Shown in pieces: positions 52,005 through 64,000 of a stretch of DNA of 64,000 nt (position 1 is its first letter; the number at the start of each line of letters is the position of its first letter). Under the pieces are notes generated by a model, which did not search any database, was not told the origin of the DNA, and saw only the letters and a program-made list of their open reading frames with translations. Source of the DNA: Amorphophallus konjac (lineage: Eukaryota; Streptophyta; Magnoliopsida; Alismatales; Araceae). The position numbers were made by a program, and so were the translations under genes. The stretch covers positions 448,878,053 through 448,942,052 of the forward strand of contig CM040118.1 in assembly GCA_022559845.1 (NCBI GenBank), in the 5' to 3' direction.

Positions 52005-55000
52005 TTACTCGGGGAATATTGGTTGTGCAGCATGATACAGCTTGAGGTGTTTACCGTTGAGTGGCGAGAACTGAATTTCCCCTCGATGGTTAATAACTAC
52101 GTAGGCCCCTCCTTCGTAGACCCTTTGTATCACATAAGGACCTTCCCAATTAGCATTCAGCTTCCCTTTTGGGTTGGACGCCATGACTTCTTTTTTCTTG
52201 ACCATGACGAGGTCACCTTTCTTGAATTCTCATCCTTTTACGAGTTTATTGAATGCAGTGGCCATGCGGGCCTGATACATTTGGATATTCTTCTGAGCTT
52301 GGAGGCGCTTCCCTTCCAATTCAGTCAGTTCTTCTAACCTTCTTTCAGCATTTGTTTGTTCGCCACGGGTCAGGCCATATTGGATTGACACTCTGAGTGA
52401 CGGGACTTCCGGCTCTAGTGGAACCACTACCTCCGAGCCGTATACCAATGAGTATGGTGAGCACCCTGTAGGTGTCTTAAAGACGGTGCGGTATGCCCAC
52501 AGAGCTTCATACATCTTTTCTTCCCAGTCCTTCTTATTAGAACTGACAACCTTGGCTAACAAGGTGCACAAAGTCTTGTTAAAAGCTTCTGCCAATCCGT
52601 TTGCCTGGGGATTGTAGGGAGTGGAGGTTCTCCATTCAATCTTATACTTCTCGGCAAGCCGATAAATTTTCTGATTTCTGAAATGACTACCATTATCAGA
52701 TATTATTCGGTTGGGGATCTCGAACCGGAAGATAATATTCTGCTTGATAAATCTGGCGACCAGTTCACCAGTCACTTCTCTTAATGCTACAGCTTCCGCC
52801 CATCGGGAGAAGTAATCTGTCATGGCCAATATGTACTTATGACTGGCCGAGGAGGTCGGCAGTGGCCCGACTACATCAGTTCCCCATTATGCAAATGGTC
52901 AGCTAGGAACTGTAGGGTGCAGAGTTGTAGGTGGCCTTCTAGGCACGGTAGCATGCTCCTGACACTTCTGGCATGACTTTGCAAATTTACAGCAGTCTTC
53001 AAACATGGTAGGCCAATAGTAGCCCAGCTTCTTGATTTCTATCTTCATTTTGGGACCAGCCTGGTGGGCGCCTGCTGTCCCAGTGTGTATTTCTTTCATC
53101 GCTTGCCAAGCTTCCTCAGTGGATAGGCAGCGGAGTAGAATCTTTTTGCGTGCATCCACCATTATTCGGAATAAAGTTCCATTTTTGAATTCATAGGAAT
53201 CTTTGATTCTCAGGAGTTTCATCTTTTCCTCCCTTTTCTATGGCAGCTGTTGGTGTAGAAACCACTGTAGCAAATGCTCTCTCCAATCAGACGCCTGTAC
53301 TGTGCTGATAGTGGCAACTTCTTCCTCTTCGGGGCACCCTTCTAGCATACTGGGGACTTGCCGCCGGTTTATAACAACAATGTTCAGTGTTTCATCTGGC
53401 GGGACTGCTAGTGAGCTGGCCAGCTTTGCCAGTGCATCAGCCTGGGCATTATGTCCACGGCCCACATGTTTGAGTTCAATATGATAGAACTTTGCCATGA
53501 GGCGTACAGCCTTCTGGTGATAGGGATTTAGTTCTGGCTTCCGCACTTCGAACTCCCCTTGGACTTGTTTTATTATCAACATCGAATCCCCGAATACCTG
53601 AAGCATTTGGATACCCATGTTGAGGCTGATATTGAGTCCAATTATCAGAGCTTCATATTCGGCTTCATTATTGGTGCATGGCTTGTTTATAGAACAGAAA
53701 GTATGCACAACCTCCCCCTCTGGTGATTTTAGCACAATACCGGCTCCAGCCCGTATTCTGGTCTTTCCATCGGAATCTGCCTCCGTTCTGGATGCTCCAT
53801 CAAAGAACAGTTGCCACATAACTGGCTGAGCTTGACAGGCCTCGAGTGTCTCATCATCGGGTAATTCAGTCCCCAACATATCATTCTCTGGCACAGGATG
53901 CCCCGCGAAGAAATCAGCCACGGCCTGTCCTTTTATTGCCCTCTGGGGTATATATGTGATATCGAATTCCATCAGAATTACTGCCCATTTGCCCAACCGG
54001 CCTTTCAGTACTGGTTGAGTCAATATGTATTTGAGTGGATCTGCTGCAGATATCAATCTGACTTCATGGGACAACATATAGTGTCGGAGCTTTTTGACAG
54101 CAAAGACTAGTGCCAAGCAGGTCTTTTCTATGTAGCTGTAGCTTTCTTCAGTTCTCATCAGCCTCCTACTTAGGTAGTACAAGGCTTGTTCTTTGCCTTC
54201 CTCATTTATCTGTGCCAGCATTGCCCCCAGGGAACAGTATGTGGCTGCGATATACAGTATCAAGGGCCTGCCCTTAATGGGTGCCCCCAGCACCGGAGGG
54301 GTTTTAAGATATTCTTTCAGCTTTTTAAAGGCCTCCTGACATCCATCATCCCAGAGGAACGGTACATCTTTCATCATGAGCTTGTGAAAGGGATGACATC
54401 GTCCTGACAGATTTGATATAAATCATCGGACATAAGCCAGGCGCCCTTGCAGAGATCTCAGCTCGTGCAGATTCCTTGGTGGAGGGAGCTCCTGAATAGC
54501 TTTAATCTTGGATGGATCAATTTTAATACCCCTATGCCGGACAATAAATCTGAGGAATTTTCCACTGGACACGCCAAAGGCGCATTTCATAGGATTCATC
54601 TTGAGTTCATATCTGCGCAACCTCTGGAATACTATCCTTAGGTCTTGCAAATGATCTTCTCTTTTGCTGGTTTTTACCACCAGATCATCAATGTAGCACT
54701 CTACCTTTTTGAAGAGCAGGTCATCAAAGATCTTTGTCATAGCTCTTTGGTAAGTAGCGCCGGCGTTCTTAAGGCCAAACGACATTCTTTTGTAGTTGAA
54801 TATTCCCTTCGGAGTGCGGAATGCAGTGTGCACTCTGTCTTCTTCAGCAATCCAAATCTAGTTGTATCCGGATGATCCATCCATGAATGACAGGGCTTCA
54901 TGACCAGTAGTCGCATCGATCATCACCTCAGTGATGGGCACTGGGAAATCATCTTTCGGGCAAGCCTTATTAAGGTCCCGAAAATCAACACATATTCTAA

Positions 55001-58000
55001 TCTGCCCATTCTTCTTCTTTACGGGCACTATATTGGCCAGCCATGTAGTATACTGGTTTTCTTCAACAAAGCCTACCTCAATCAGCTTGTCAACTTCTTT
55101 GTTAATCTGGTTTATCAATTCAGGACGCATTCTCCTGGAAGGCTGCTTTACAGGGTTAGCCTCTGGGTTTATTGCCAATCGGTGCTGTGCCACATCAGAG
55201 CTCAGTCCTGGCATTTCATCATATGTCCATGCAAAACAGTTACAGAATTCTTTCAAGAACTGTATATATTGTTCCCTGACATCTGGCTCCAGCAGTGCGC
55301 TGAGGAATGTCGGCCTTGGCTCATCTGCGGACCCCAAATTTATTTCTATCAGCTCATCGACGGTGGCTTGGCCCCCGTCTTCGACTTCGGGTGGGGCTTC
55401 TTGCAAATCAATGAAGCCTCCCGGGATATAATCTTCTTCAGTTTCATGCTCTTCTGTTTCATCATACTGGTCATCAGCGGATGCTGGTGCATCATATAGG
55501 GCCAATACTACCGGATCCTGTTCAGTCTGCTCCGAGGGTGAGACTGGTTCAGCAGGAAATTCAGAAGTGGACCCCTCCATCCTTAGAGGCTCTTCTAATG
55601 TGGGCTCCCCTGAAAGGTCATCATTCTGTAGAGCCCGGAATTCTTCTAGGATGCGCCCGAACTCCAGACACTCCTCCAGCTCTCTGGCTATTTGATCTTC
55701 ATCCGGGGTTCCTGTATCAAATTTTGCTTCAGCCTGGAACAGATCCTCTTTGGAAGATAGGTTCTCCCAGTACCAAGCTTTCTTTGTCTCATCAGATGTC
55801 TCTGTTTCTGGCAGGTTGTCTGAGGCTTCATTGCTTATTATGGATTGATAAATGATTTCTTCATCTTCCGAGGGGTATTTGTCATATCCTACCTCGGGAG
55901 GATCGTCATGCTGGTAGGAGACAGATATGACGTCTACCTCAGCCTCATAGTATTCTTGGAGGGTATAACCCAATCCTGGGTGTTGAGTGATCTTCCTCAT
56001 TTCTTTACTATCTCGAGGCGGATCCCACAGTTCCTTGAATGCCTTCTTCTGAGCAGCAGGCTGCATTGATGGCATTTGCATTTTGGAGAACATTTGTGAA
56101 ACCCGTTGGGTAGTATAATCCAAGCCTTTAATCGGTACCATCCGGTTTGCAGCTTCTTCAGGGGCCATACAGTCTTGATCATCTTCTTCGACTGGCTCCC
56201 CGGTGTAGAATATAATAGGAGGCTCGCAGAAGTGAGGGATTTCCATAGTCTTCAGTGGTAGCACCGTTTGGTACTCAAGGCTGACGATAGGTTTAAATAA
56301 ACCTTGCGGCACCTCCACCTGAGTGTACTTTTGCTTCATTTCTTCATCGGCATTATCCGGGTGGATGCTAGGAGGGGTAATCCGAGCAAAGTCACCGGCA
56401 TAAGAGATGTGAGATACCTCATGCTTTTTAATATGGCCTTTTGGTGGCGGTGGAGACCAATTCCTTGCCTCTGTCGCGGGCTTTTTCTGGCTGACCACAG
56501 CCTCTTTCCTTTCGCACTTTTGCGACACCTCGGTATAGTAAGATGCATTGAGCATATGGCACTCGAACACTTCGAAAGGATGCAGATCCGCAAACACCCT
56601 CTCTTCTTTTCCTTCATGGCAGTATTTGATGCACTGATGTAGCGTGGATGGCACTATTTGATATTCATGCAGCCACGGTCTCCCCAGTAGGGCTTTATAC
56701 GTGGTGTTGGAGTCGATCATATAGAATCGTACCACTGTAGTGAGGTCTCCCAATGTGAGGTTGAAATCAGCTACCCCAAGAGGTGTCTCACACTTTTGAT
56801 TGAATCCTGCAATCTTCATGTCTCTGACCTTGGTGAGCTGCAGATCAAAGTAATATTTCTGATAGATGCGGTATGGGAGAATGTTCATAGCAGCCCTGGG
56901 ATCTATCAGTATTCTGCTTATCGGCTGACAGTTCAGGGAACCCCTCATATACATCGGTCTGTTATGGCCGGAATTTGGGATTAGCATATCATCCTCTGTG
57001 AATGTGACTGATGGACCAGAATTCACTTCTGTCAAGAGTGCTTCATACTGTGCCGGCGACTACAAGGCATCAATAATGGCTTGGCGAGCCTCTTCACTCA
57101 GAGAGAGGATTTCCCAGATGGAGAACCTGGTAGGGAGCTTCTTCAGCATTTTCATGATCCGGCTGCCCACCCGGACGTTAGACAGTCTCATCTTCTCCAC
57201 CCAACGGGGTCTTGGAGGTTCATGTGGTGCCTGTGGCCTTTGCTGCCCAGTGCCGATTTTACCCTCTTGATCGGTTTCCCGGGAGGCTTCTTCTGTAGTA
57301 ACGACCCCTGTTTCTACTAGAGGGTTACTTCCTTTATTTTCTTCATGCTGCTTCTGCTTTCTAACTGCAGTCTGCTGGCATTTATTGTTTTTAGCTGGGG
57401 CTGTGTGAGCCAACTGTTCATTTTCCAAACTGGACAAGAATTCCAGGAATGAAGGAGCCTCTTCCTTTTCTTGGTACAAGCTGGCAGGGGGAGGAACCTG
57501 GACACCTCGTACCTCTGGCTCGGGGATCTGATAGGGTTGCTCCCCTCTGAATATAATATTAGGATTAGCTGGTGGCGGGCGCCCCCATCTTTTCCCAGAA
57601 CGTGTTGCATGGGCTGAGGTAGAGGCCTCAGCATGGTTGGCTTCTAGCGGGGCATTTGATGCTTCATCCTCATCATTCTCCCCGGGCAAGGAAAAGAGTA
57701 CCGACAGAGTGTTGCATTGTACTGTCGTGACTTTCTTTCCCCTTTTGGACTTGGGCCGTCTCTTCTTCTTCTGGGAATTTGGCTTTGCTGGCTCTTGCCC
57801 CCAGAAGGGCTCATTTTCAGCTTTTTCTTGTTCTGCCTCTGGTTGCTCTTTAACTTTCAATTCTTCGAGCTGCTCCCAGAGTATACAGTCTTTTATCAGC
57901 AGGTTTTTGGGCTTTTTCTGCTCATATTCATCGAGCTCATTGATATACTGCTGTAGACGCCTGGCTGCAGGACTTACTTCTTTATGTGCAGGTAGGGGAG

Positions 58001-61000
58001 TTTGTCTCCTCCAGTTGTGAGTAGGGATCCGGATGACTGGTCCGGTCTCAGCTGTATGCCATACTGGCTTTACTGGAGGCGGCTCAGGCCTTGGGGTGAC
58101 ACCCCGAATAGTTGCCCCACTGGTGCTGGCTGCAAGAGTCTTTCTTCTGTTCTTTATGGGCTTCGTCTGCCATCCTTCCTGATCTTTCAGTGGGGTGAGG
58201 AGGCAAGCTTCATAAGTGTGCCTGGTACATTCTTCAACGGCTTCCTCAGGCAGCTGCTGATAGACTAAAATCACATTGGCGGCCATCCTCTAGGGCGGAG
58301 GCTCATGCGGATGAGGTGGCTTCACCTGGTAATCACCCAACTGTAGCTCACCCTTTTTGACCATTCCTTCCACAATATCCTTGAAGACATAACAATCTTC
58401 AATTGCGTGCCCCAGCGCACGGTGAAATGGACAGAACATCGGATCATCTTTCTTTGTCGCATCCGCAGGTCTCTTCGGTTCGGGCAATGTTACCTTGTTG
58501 AACTTATATGCCCAGTTAAATAGTGCTGATGTCTTATCTTTGGGAAAAGAGTAAGCCCTTCTCATTCTGTCTCTCAGAGAGACCTTATCTTTTCTTTCTG
58601 TTGCACCCTCAGGCGGGGGAGCTTCATCTGCCTCCTTTTTCCCTTTCTGTTGCTCGAAGGTCCTGAAATCGACGGCGTTAGCCTCAATATGTGATGGCCG
58701 TCGATCATTGGTTTTACCCTTCAGCATAGTGGGAGCATTGGCGGTCAGACGCTTGGACAAGAACGTCTCGACTTCCGCCACTATATTGTTCAGCCGGTCA
58801 AATATCCTGACATCTGCACCGATCATCTTTTCTAGCACCTCTCTCTTGAGGCTCTGTTTGCATATCTGCACTGCATCTTCCTGATGAGGAGGTCTTCAAC
58901 ATCTCATGGCTAAGTTTCTCCACCTTTTGATGTAATCCAGTGCTGTTTCATCCTGTCTTTTCTTGGTTGCATATAGCTCCGCTATTGTAATTTCTCTTTT
59001 AGTGACATGAAATCTATCGTGGAATTTTCTTTGCATATCAGGCCAATCAACCACTGATCCAGCGGGCAGGCTTGAATACCATTCAAAGGCTATCCCAGTG
59101 AGGGACGAGCCAAAGAACTTAAGCAGATAGGCTTCATCAGCTGCCAGGTCGCCCATAATTATGGTATAGTAAGCAATGTGCTCCCTGGGAGAGCCCTGGC
59201 CGTTGAATTTCTCAAATTTCGGCGGCTTACTGACGCCTGGGGGTAGTCTTTTAGCAGCATACTGGGGAGGATACGGTACTTTGTACACGTCATAGGTACT
59301 TACACCATCACCAGTCTTTTCAGACAGCTTCATCTCCATAATTCTTTCAATCATCAGCTTGTGGGCCAGGGCTGGATCTATCTCTTCTGGGAAGAAGTGA
59401 GCTTGCTGCTGGCTGTAGGGAGTCGTCATCACAGTTGCGCGCAAGGTGGGTGCGGCGGGCTGCGTCTGAGATGTAGAGGGCTGAGCTGCTGCTTGCTGCA
59501 GAACAGGCTGGCTCGGAGCTTTGCCCTTATCAGCTGGAAGGGGATTAGTTGGGACAGCCATTTCTGCTGAGCTGGAAGTCTGCCCCACAGGTTCGGCTTG
59601 CTTGGAGATCGGTGTGGCTTCATGCCTCTCATTTAGCTGTCTTCTGAGAGCACTGATCTCCTGTTGATATCTTCTAAACATCATCTGGATCATGGGATCC
59701 AGAGTCGATGGGATCTGTATATCTTCTGAAGTCCCTTCAGCATCATCAACGAAGGGATTTTCTTCTTTTTCTGTTGTCACCACATTGACTGTCATGGTGG
59801 TGATCTTGCGGGTTTCCTCATCATTCTTCATCTTATCTTTTGCAGCCTGACCTCTTCTTGTGACGGGGCCTGGTCTGGTAGCCAGCCTGAGCAGTTCATC
59901 TGGCTGAGTTGGTAGCATATTCTGCCCCCTGGCGATTCCAGCCATGTTATAGGCAAAGATTTGCATTCTTCCCCTCTGCCTGCAAACTTTTCTTTTTGCC
60001 TGGTCAGGGTATTTGAGTCGGTCGAAGACCGATACTCTTTCTTCAGCTTCCTCCCTATACAGGTCTTCTTTATCATATCCGGCCTTGCGGCCTTCTTCAT
60101 AATCATTTGAATCGGAGGAGGAGGTTCCGAGCATCATTTCTTGAAGGGCTTCTCCTTCTTCTTCATCCATGGTGCCCAGAGCACGGGATAATCTTTGCTG
60201 ACCGAGGGCAGAGTTCCCCAGGTAGTGGAAGTAGTCTTGGACCACTTGTTTCATCTCCTCTGGATCGTGCCTTCGCGGCTCTGGTCGGAGTATCAATCTT
60301 TCCTGGATTTTCTGCTGATGAGCCAGTCTTGTCATCTGAGCATTCAAATGCTCGACTTTGGAATATTTGAATATGTCAGCCTGTCTGGCACAGGCTCTTG
60401 GTCTTCTTGGAATGGCAACCGTGACTGGTTCGCTCATTCCCATATCGCCATCTTGGCAGCAGTTGGCAGTGTCATCATAGTTCTTCCTTTGCCATCTTTT
60501 GCCTTTGGCCCTGGGATGGGTGATAGTAAGGTCTTCATTCTTTTGATATCTTTTGCCCCTCATCACGGGGCGAGTAGTAATCAAATTTCTTCCTTCATCA
60601 TTTTTTTCATCTCTCCTCCCCAGAACTTTGGGGTAAGCAGCAACATCATCTCTTCTGTAGTTTCTTTCTTCTCTTCTGCTTCCTGCCCTGAAGCGGGCAA
60701 CGGCATCCTCAGTAGCCTTCTTCTCATATCGAGCTGGGGCCCAGCTCTGAATCTTCTTTGGTCGCCAGACCTGTTTATATTTTGTTGGTTTGGGCGCCAG
60801 CGGCTTCCTTTCATCAGCTTCCCAATTGGCCCTCCTAGCGGCCAGGATGCGGAACCTGTTGTCGGTCTGGACAGTCGGGACAATCCTGTCCGGCCGGACT
60901 TCTCTGGGGCGACCGTTGAGGTTCACCCTAACATCTCCCATCATCATTGTCTTCCCAGAATTGGAAAGACGACGCTCAGCAGCAGCATACCGACTTCTCC

Positions 61001-61070
61001 GGTAATTTCTCTTTCCCCTAGATCTGGGCAGCAGCGGGAACCGTGTCCCTCCTTTGAACTTGGTGTACAT
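52005..61070 (-). pseudogene. gag-pol: Gag-Pol of element 3: one frame with nine stops, no visible frameshift
   Basis: From ATG 61070 to TAA 52005 a single frame of about 3020 codons contains Gag, protease, reverse transcriptase, two RNase H domains and integrase. A very basic N-terminal part (about 59000-61070) ends in the Gag core. Zinc knuckle C-x2-H-x4-H-x4-C near 58440. Protease near 56900 reads IDPRAAMN, lacking the Gly of the active-site triad. RT has YIDD (near 54690). The second RNase H starts FFDGAS. Integrase has CQKC, a TDVVGP Asp, SDNG and AEAFNK. In-frame stops: 58896 TGA, 58290 TAG, 57060 TAG, 54858 TAG, 54423 TGA, 53238 TAG, 52899 TGA, one TAA at about 52887, and 52230 TGA. 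All nine fit a single C-to-T or G-to-A change of CGA, CAG, CAA or TGG. Not functional as it stands. Confidence 0.9.
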
Positions 61071-61329
61071 AGCAGGCGACGGCCGTCGAGGTCGTCTTCT
61101 CCGGTAAGCCAGCCTTCTTACCAGTAGTCTTCATAGGGGCACCTGCAGCGGTGCCTTGCTCGTCGTTGTTGACCTGCAGAAGGTCGGTGAAGACGAGGCC
61201 TAGACAGTTGGGCAGCCCGACAGCAGGGGGCATTACTCCGAATGACAGGGGTACCGCTAGGTAACCCTCTCGCACATGCATATCGATCGGTTGTTGGCCG
61301 AAGCGTACAGACATAAGTCCAGTAGTCAT
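61018..61329 (-). CDS. Possible small leader ORF of element 3
   Basis: 103 codons from ATG 61329, overlapping the Gag start (61070) in another frame. A splice-acceptor-like TTATTTTCAG lies just before the ATG on the minus strand. The protein has no recognised domain; it ends in a Lys/Thr/Ala-rich part. It could be an extra ORF1, as in Ogre, the real N-terminus of Gag reached by frameshift, or chance. Low certainty. Confidence 0.3.
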   Translation of the reverse strand: MTTGLMSVRFGQQPIDMHVREGYLAVPLSFGVMPPAVGLPNCLGLVFTDLLQVNNDEQGTAAGAPMKTTGKKAGLPEKTTSTAVACYVHQVQRRDTVPAAAQI

Positions 61330-61421
61330 CTTCCTGAAAATAAGGAAAGCGCACAGGATCAGAAATTTGAGGGGGGGCCCGCTGGGCCTCCTATTTTGGC
61401 ATAGAGATGAAGGGAGACTAT

Positions 61422-61439
61422 GTCCCACCGGGCGTGCCA
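61422..61439 (-). other. Primer binding site of element 3
   Basis: TGGCACGCCCGGTGGGAC on the minus strand, three bases inside the LTR. It shares the TGGC...CGGTGGGAC frame with element 1 but differs in the acceptor-stem part, so a different tRNA is likely. The tRNA cannot be named with certainty from the sequence alone. Confidence 0.65.
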
Positions 61440-61442
61440 GCT

Positions 61443-64000
61443 TGTGGAACGTGGATTTTATCTTATCTCATTATATTATTTATTTATATTTTTTTATTTT
61501 TTTATTTGGATTTTTGATTTATTGATTTATTAGGCGTGCCAGTCACGTGTGTGACGATTTTTATTGTGCGCTCGATCTGACTTGGTCAGTCGATTGTGAA
61601 GTCCGAGTCAGGACCAGAAGTCCGTCATACCATAAAGGCTATGACGTTAATTACGCCCTTCCAAGGAAGGACAACCCTTGATTAAACGCCAAAATAGGAG
61701 GCCTCAAGAGGCAATAATAAAAAGGATATTCTTTTTATGTGCGCAGTTTGAATTTCATACCAGAGCCAGGAAGGCGGGCAAGATAATAACATCGATTGTA
61801 GAAACAGACGATATCGCTGAATCGACGGCTCGAAAAACAATCAGACTCAGGGGAAAGGTAAAACAGAGGATATCAATCGCGGACAAGATGAGCCGCGATC
61901 ATGACGGAGGTTTAAAGCATTGGTTAACATTTCGACGGCACTTCCCCATGGTCTGGATCATGCCCAGAGGGAAATAGGCTATCACCCACGGAGTGCCGAG
62001 GTGAAAGCCGAAAGAAAGAAAGAGGTCGGGCCTCTCCACGTTACACACGTATGCCCTAAGGCAATGTTTGATTCTTCCCTCACAGGAGCTGGTGGCACTC
62101 ATGCATTGGCATGGCTCACCGGAGCTAAGAGGGAGGTGCGTCGTTGTGACTTCGACACGAATCGATGGAACATAAGGGAGTCTACCTCCCTTTAACTTTA
62201 TCCTCGGGACACATTTGGTGATCCATGAATATCTCTGTGTAGGTTAGCTCTGGGCATTTGAGCTCACAGGGTGGCAACTTAGGCTCTCGGCATGACCACA
62301 GATGGGAGGCTAAGGCTCCCGGCGTGAGTAGCAAGAAGATGGAAGTTCTCGGCGTAGCCAAAGGGAAGAATCCTGGAAGCTCCCGGCGCCGACTTCCCGG
62401 CGCGCTGAAGATTCTCCAAGGGGGTTATCGGCGTAAGCTAAAGGGGGAAGAGGAGCTCTCGGCCTGGGGGTTCCCGGCGCGCTGAAGGCCGCGCCGGGAG
62501 CTGGTGGCGCCGAGAGATAGCTGGCCGAGAAGGGGTGTTTGGGCGCCGTGAGGGATTTAGGACTTTACAGTACCCTGTTTTTTAGGATTTTGAGAGCTTT
62601 TTGGGAATTATATCAGAGTAGATTGGCTCTGGAGACTAGAGATGGGGTTCAACTGGTTTTAGTTGTATATGCTTCAAAGGAGGCCGAGAACTGAGAGGGA
62701 TTGGAGGGGAAGAGCCCCACACAGAGGTCCTTTTCACCATCACCATACGGATCCCGGAGGACAGCTTCAGTATTATTTTTCATAGGCTGGGAGGATTTCA
62801 GCAGCACCTCCCCCGTACCTAGCGTATGCCAGGGAGTAATAGACGATCACCCACAGAGTGCCGGGATGAAAGCCAGAATAAGGGGGGTATGGGACCCCTA
62901 GCCCGTGTATGTGATCACAGCACCGACTTAATATCCCTTTGAGGCCATTGAAACTTATGCAGTGGCAGAGTTTCTCTGGCTCGTAAGGTTATGTAGGGGA
63001 GTTATCCCCAATGATGTTTATCCCTTAGGCACATATGATGATCTAGAGTATCCTTCGATAAGATGCAAGGCTTGGTTGATCGGACTTCAAAGGGCATCTG
63101 TGTGGTTCCTTGGCCTGTAGCAGGAAAGCTTTCCTCCGGGGTTCAAGGAATGGAGGATTCACAACGTAAAGCAGGGGTGGCAGGAAGCATGGTTCCCGGC
63201 GTGGGTTTTATTGGCCAAGGGGGAATGCTCTCGGCGCAAGGGTTCTCGGCGCGGTAATGACCGCGCCGGGAGGCCCCCGGGCCGGGAAGGCTGTATTGGG
63301 ATAGGCTTTATTTGCCTTGCCGAAGGGGCTAAAGCAAGGGGGATCTCTCGGCAGAGCAGTTCTCGGCGGGGAAATGGCCACGCCGGGAAGGGGCTAAAAG
63401 GGTTTATGGCTGAACTGCGGTACTCTGCTCAGGTGATTTCTGGGATTTCTGGCTCGGATTGAGGTAGTATCTGGACTGCAGAAGGGGATTACGTGGGGGT
63501 TAGCATCAGTCGAAGGGCAGATCATCCATTGTCGAATCCTCATGGGACATATGGCATTTTCTATACTCACCTGCTACTCAGACGGTCAAGAGATTGATGT
63601 CTCTGACCCTGAATGAGATTGGAGCTCGACAGACGTCTGTGATATCCGGGGAAACCATGATCCGAGGGGGAGGAAGAGGAGGGACAGAGCCTAATAACCC
63701 ACTGGATGAGGGTTGAGACTCCGTCTTCGTCTTCCACCAGAGGACAGGCTAGGGAGGGGAGGTCGAAACATGAATCAGAAAGCTATAACATCTAGGCAAA
63801 ACGATATTCAGAAGAACAGCCGATGCAAGAAGGGGAGAAATACAGCAGATATTTCAATTGATCGAATGCCCAAATGAGCTATGTTCATCTTTCATATTAG
63901 TGCATCATCCCAAACCTGTACAGATCGTAGAAGGTAAACGAAAGACAGAGAGATGGAAATCGAGACCGGAATCCTCTGGCTACATTGATACATCGAGAAA
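61443..64000 (-). repeat. 5' LTR of element 3, cut by window end
   Basis: Matches 45277-47849 nearly base for base. Differences include a 14-bp gap in the GC-rich palindromic block near 63260 and scattered transitions. About 0.94 kb of this LTR, including its promoter, should lie right of the window. Confidence 0.92.

Larger units (their letters stand above)
45277..64000 (-). mobile_element. Element 3: second Tat-lineage Ty3/gypsy family, right end outside window
   Basis: Minus-strand order: 5' LTR (from beyond 64000 to 61443), PBS (61439-61422), leader, gag-pol frame (61070-52005), a 3.2-kb spacer with tandem repeats, PPT (48799-48788) and 3' LTR (48787-45277). By LTR length the element would end near 64950. 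It is inserted in the gag of element 4; the left target copy would be GTCTT (45272-45276). The second RNase H and the Cys-His zinc knuckle place it in the Tat lineage. There are no antisense genes in the spacer, unlike elements 1 and 2. Confidence 0.9.

Noticed and set aside
51969..52337. 122-codon plus-strand ORF
   Set aside because: Opposite strand of the integrase C-terminal part of element 3.
53238..58898. Programmed stop-codon readthrough or selenocysteine in element 3
   Set aside because: Nine stops of three kinds at unrelated places, including inside the RT and integrase cores, all explained by transitions at otherwise conserved codons.
60195..61127. 310-codon plus-strand ORF (and others at 54900-55499, 55481-55855)
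   Set aside because: Shadow of the basic Gag and Pol of element 3 on the other strand; Ser/Leu/Phe-rich with no domain.
1..64000. Host genes, tRNA or rRNA genes
   Set aside because: I found no reading frame unrelated to retroelements and no cloverleaf-like sequence; PBS sites only mimic tRNA ends.

Overview
The window is repeat-rich plant nuclear DNA, almost certainly from a flowering plant with a large genome. Nearly every base belongs to nested LTR retrotransposons. I see no ordinary host gene, tRNA or rRNA. The species cannot be told from this sequence.

Layout, left to right. (1) 1-15744: element 1, a giant Ty3/gypsy retrotransposon of the Tat (Ogre-like) lineage on the minus strand, cut by the left window edge. 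It has a 5' LTR (14018-15744), an uninterrupted gag-pol frame (12938-4926) and, between pol and the missing 3' LTR, two spliced genes on the opposite (plus) strand. Gene A is a plant-mobile-domain protein with a coiled-coil tail (only its last exons are here). Gene B is a DUF7745-like protein (1933-3374). (2) 15745-17099: a decayed SIRE-like Copia LTR on the minus strand, cut by element 1. (3) 17321-17618 and 40480-40783: two halves of an old plus-strand gypsy integrase gene, split by element 2. (4) 17619-40479: element 2, a complete 22.9-kb member of the same family as element 1, with both LTRs, the 5-bp target duplication CTTGG, PPT and PBS. Its gag-pol is broken. Antisense gene A is complete in structure (7 exons) but has three stops; antisense gene B is intact. 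A Copia solo LTR (21074-23128, duplication CCTTC) lies in intron 1 of gene A. (5) 40898-45276: element 4, a SIRE-like Copia element on the plus strand with a 3.1-kb LTR, PBS and a shortened gag. (6) 45277-64000: element 3, a second Tat-lineage family on the minus strand, inserted in the gag of element 4 and cut by the right edge. It has 3.5-kb LTRs, tandem-repeat arrays upstream of the 3' LTR and a gag-pol frame with nine stops but no visible frameshift.

The most unusual content is the non-coding architecture. Elements 1 and 2 carry about 70 copies of a 26-nt hairpin (GTRACGGYC, 8-nt loop, GACCGTYAG) in LTRs, leader, one antisense intron and the spacers around the antisense genes, and none that I saw in coding exons. 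Each other family has its own short, mostly palindromic motif array: AAGTCTRTACAT in element 4, GGTCGACC in the other two Copia LTRs, TCTCGGCGCG in element 3. The working idea is that giant Tat elements carry an antisense cassette of two PMD-superfamily proteins which may act on family-specific hairpins, comparable in logic to the motif-targeted anti-silencing proteins of VANDAL transposons. This is a hypothesis. The sequence shows the genes, their splice sites and the arrays, not an interaction.
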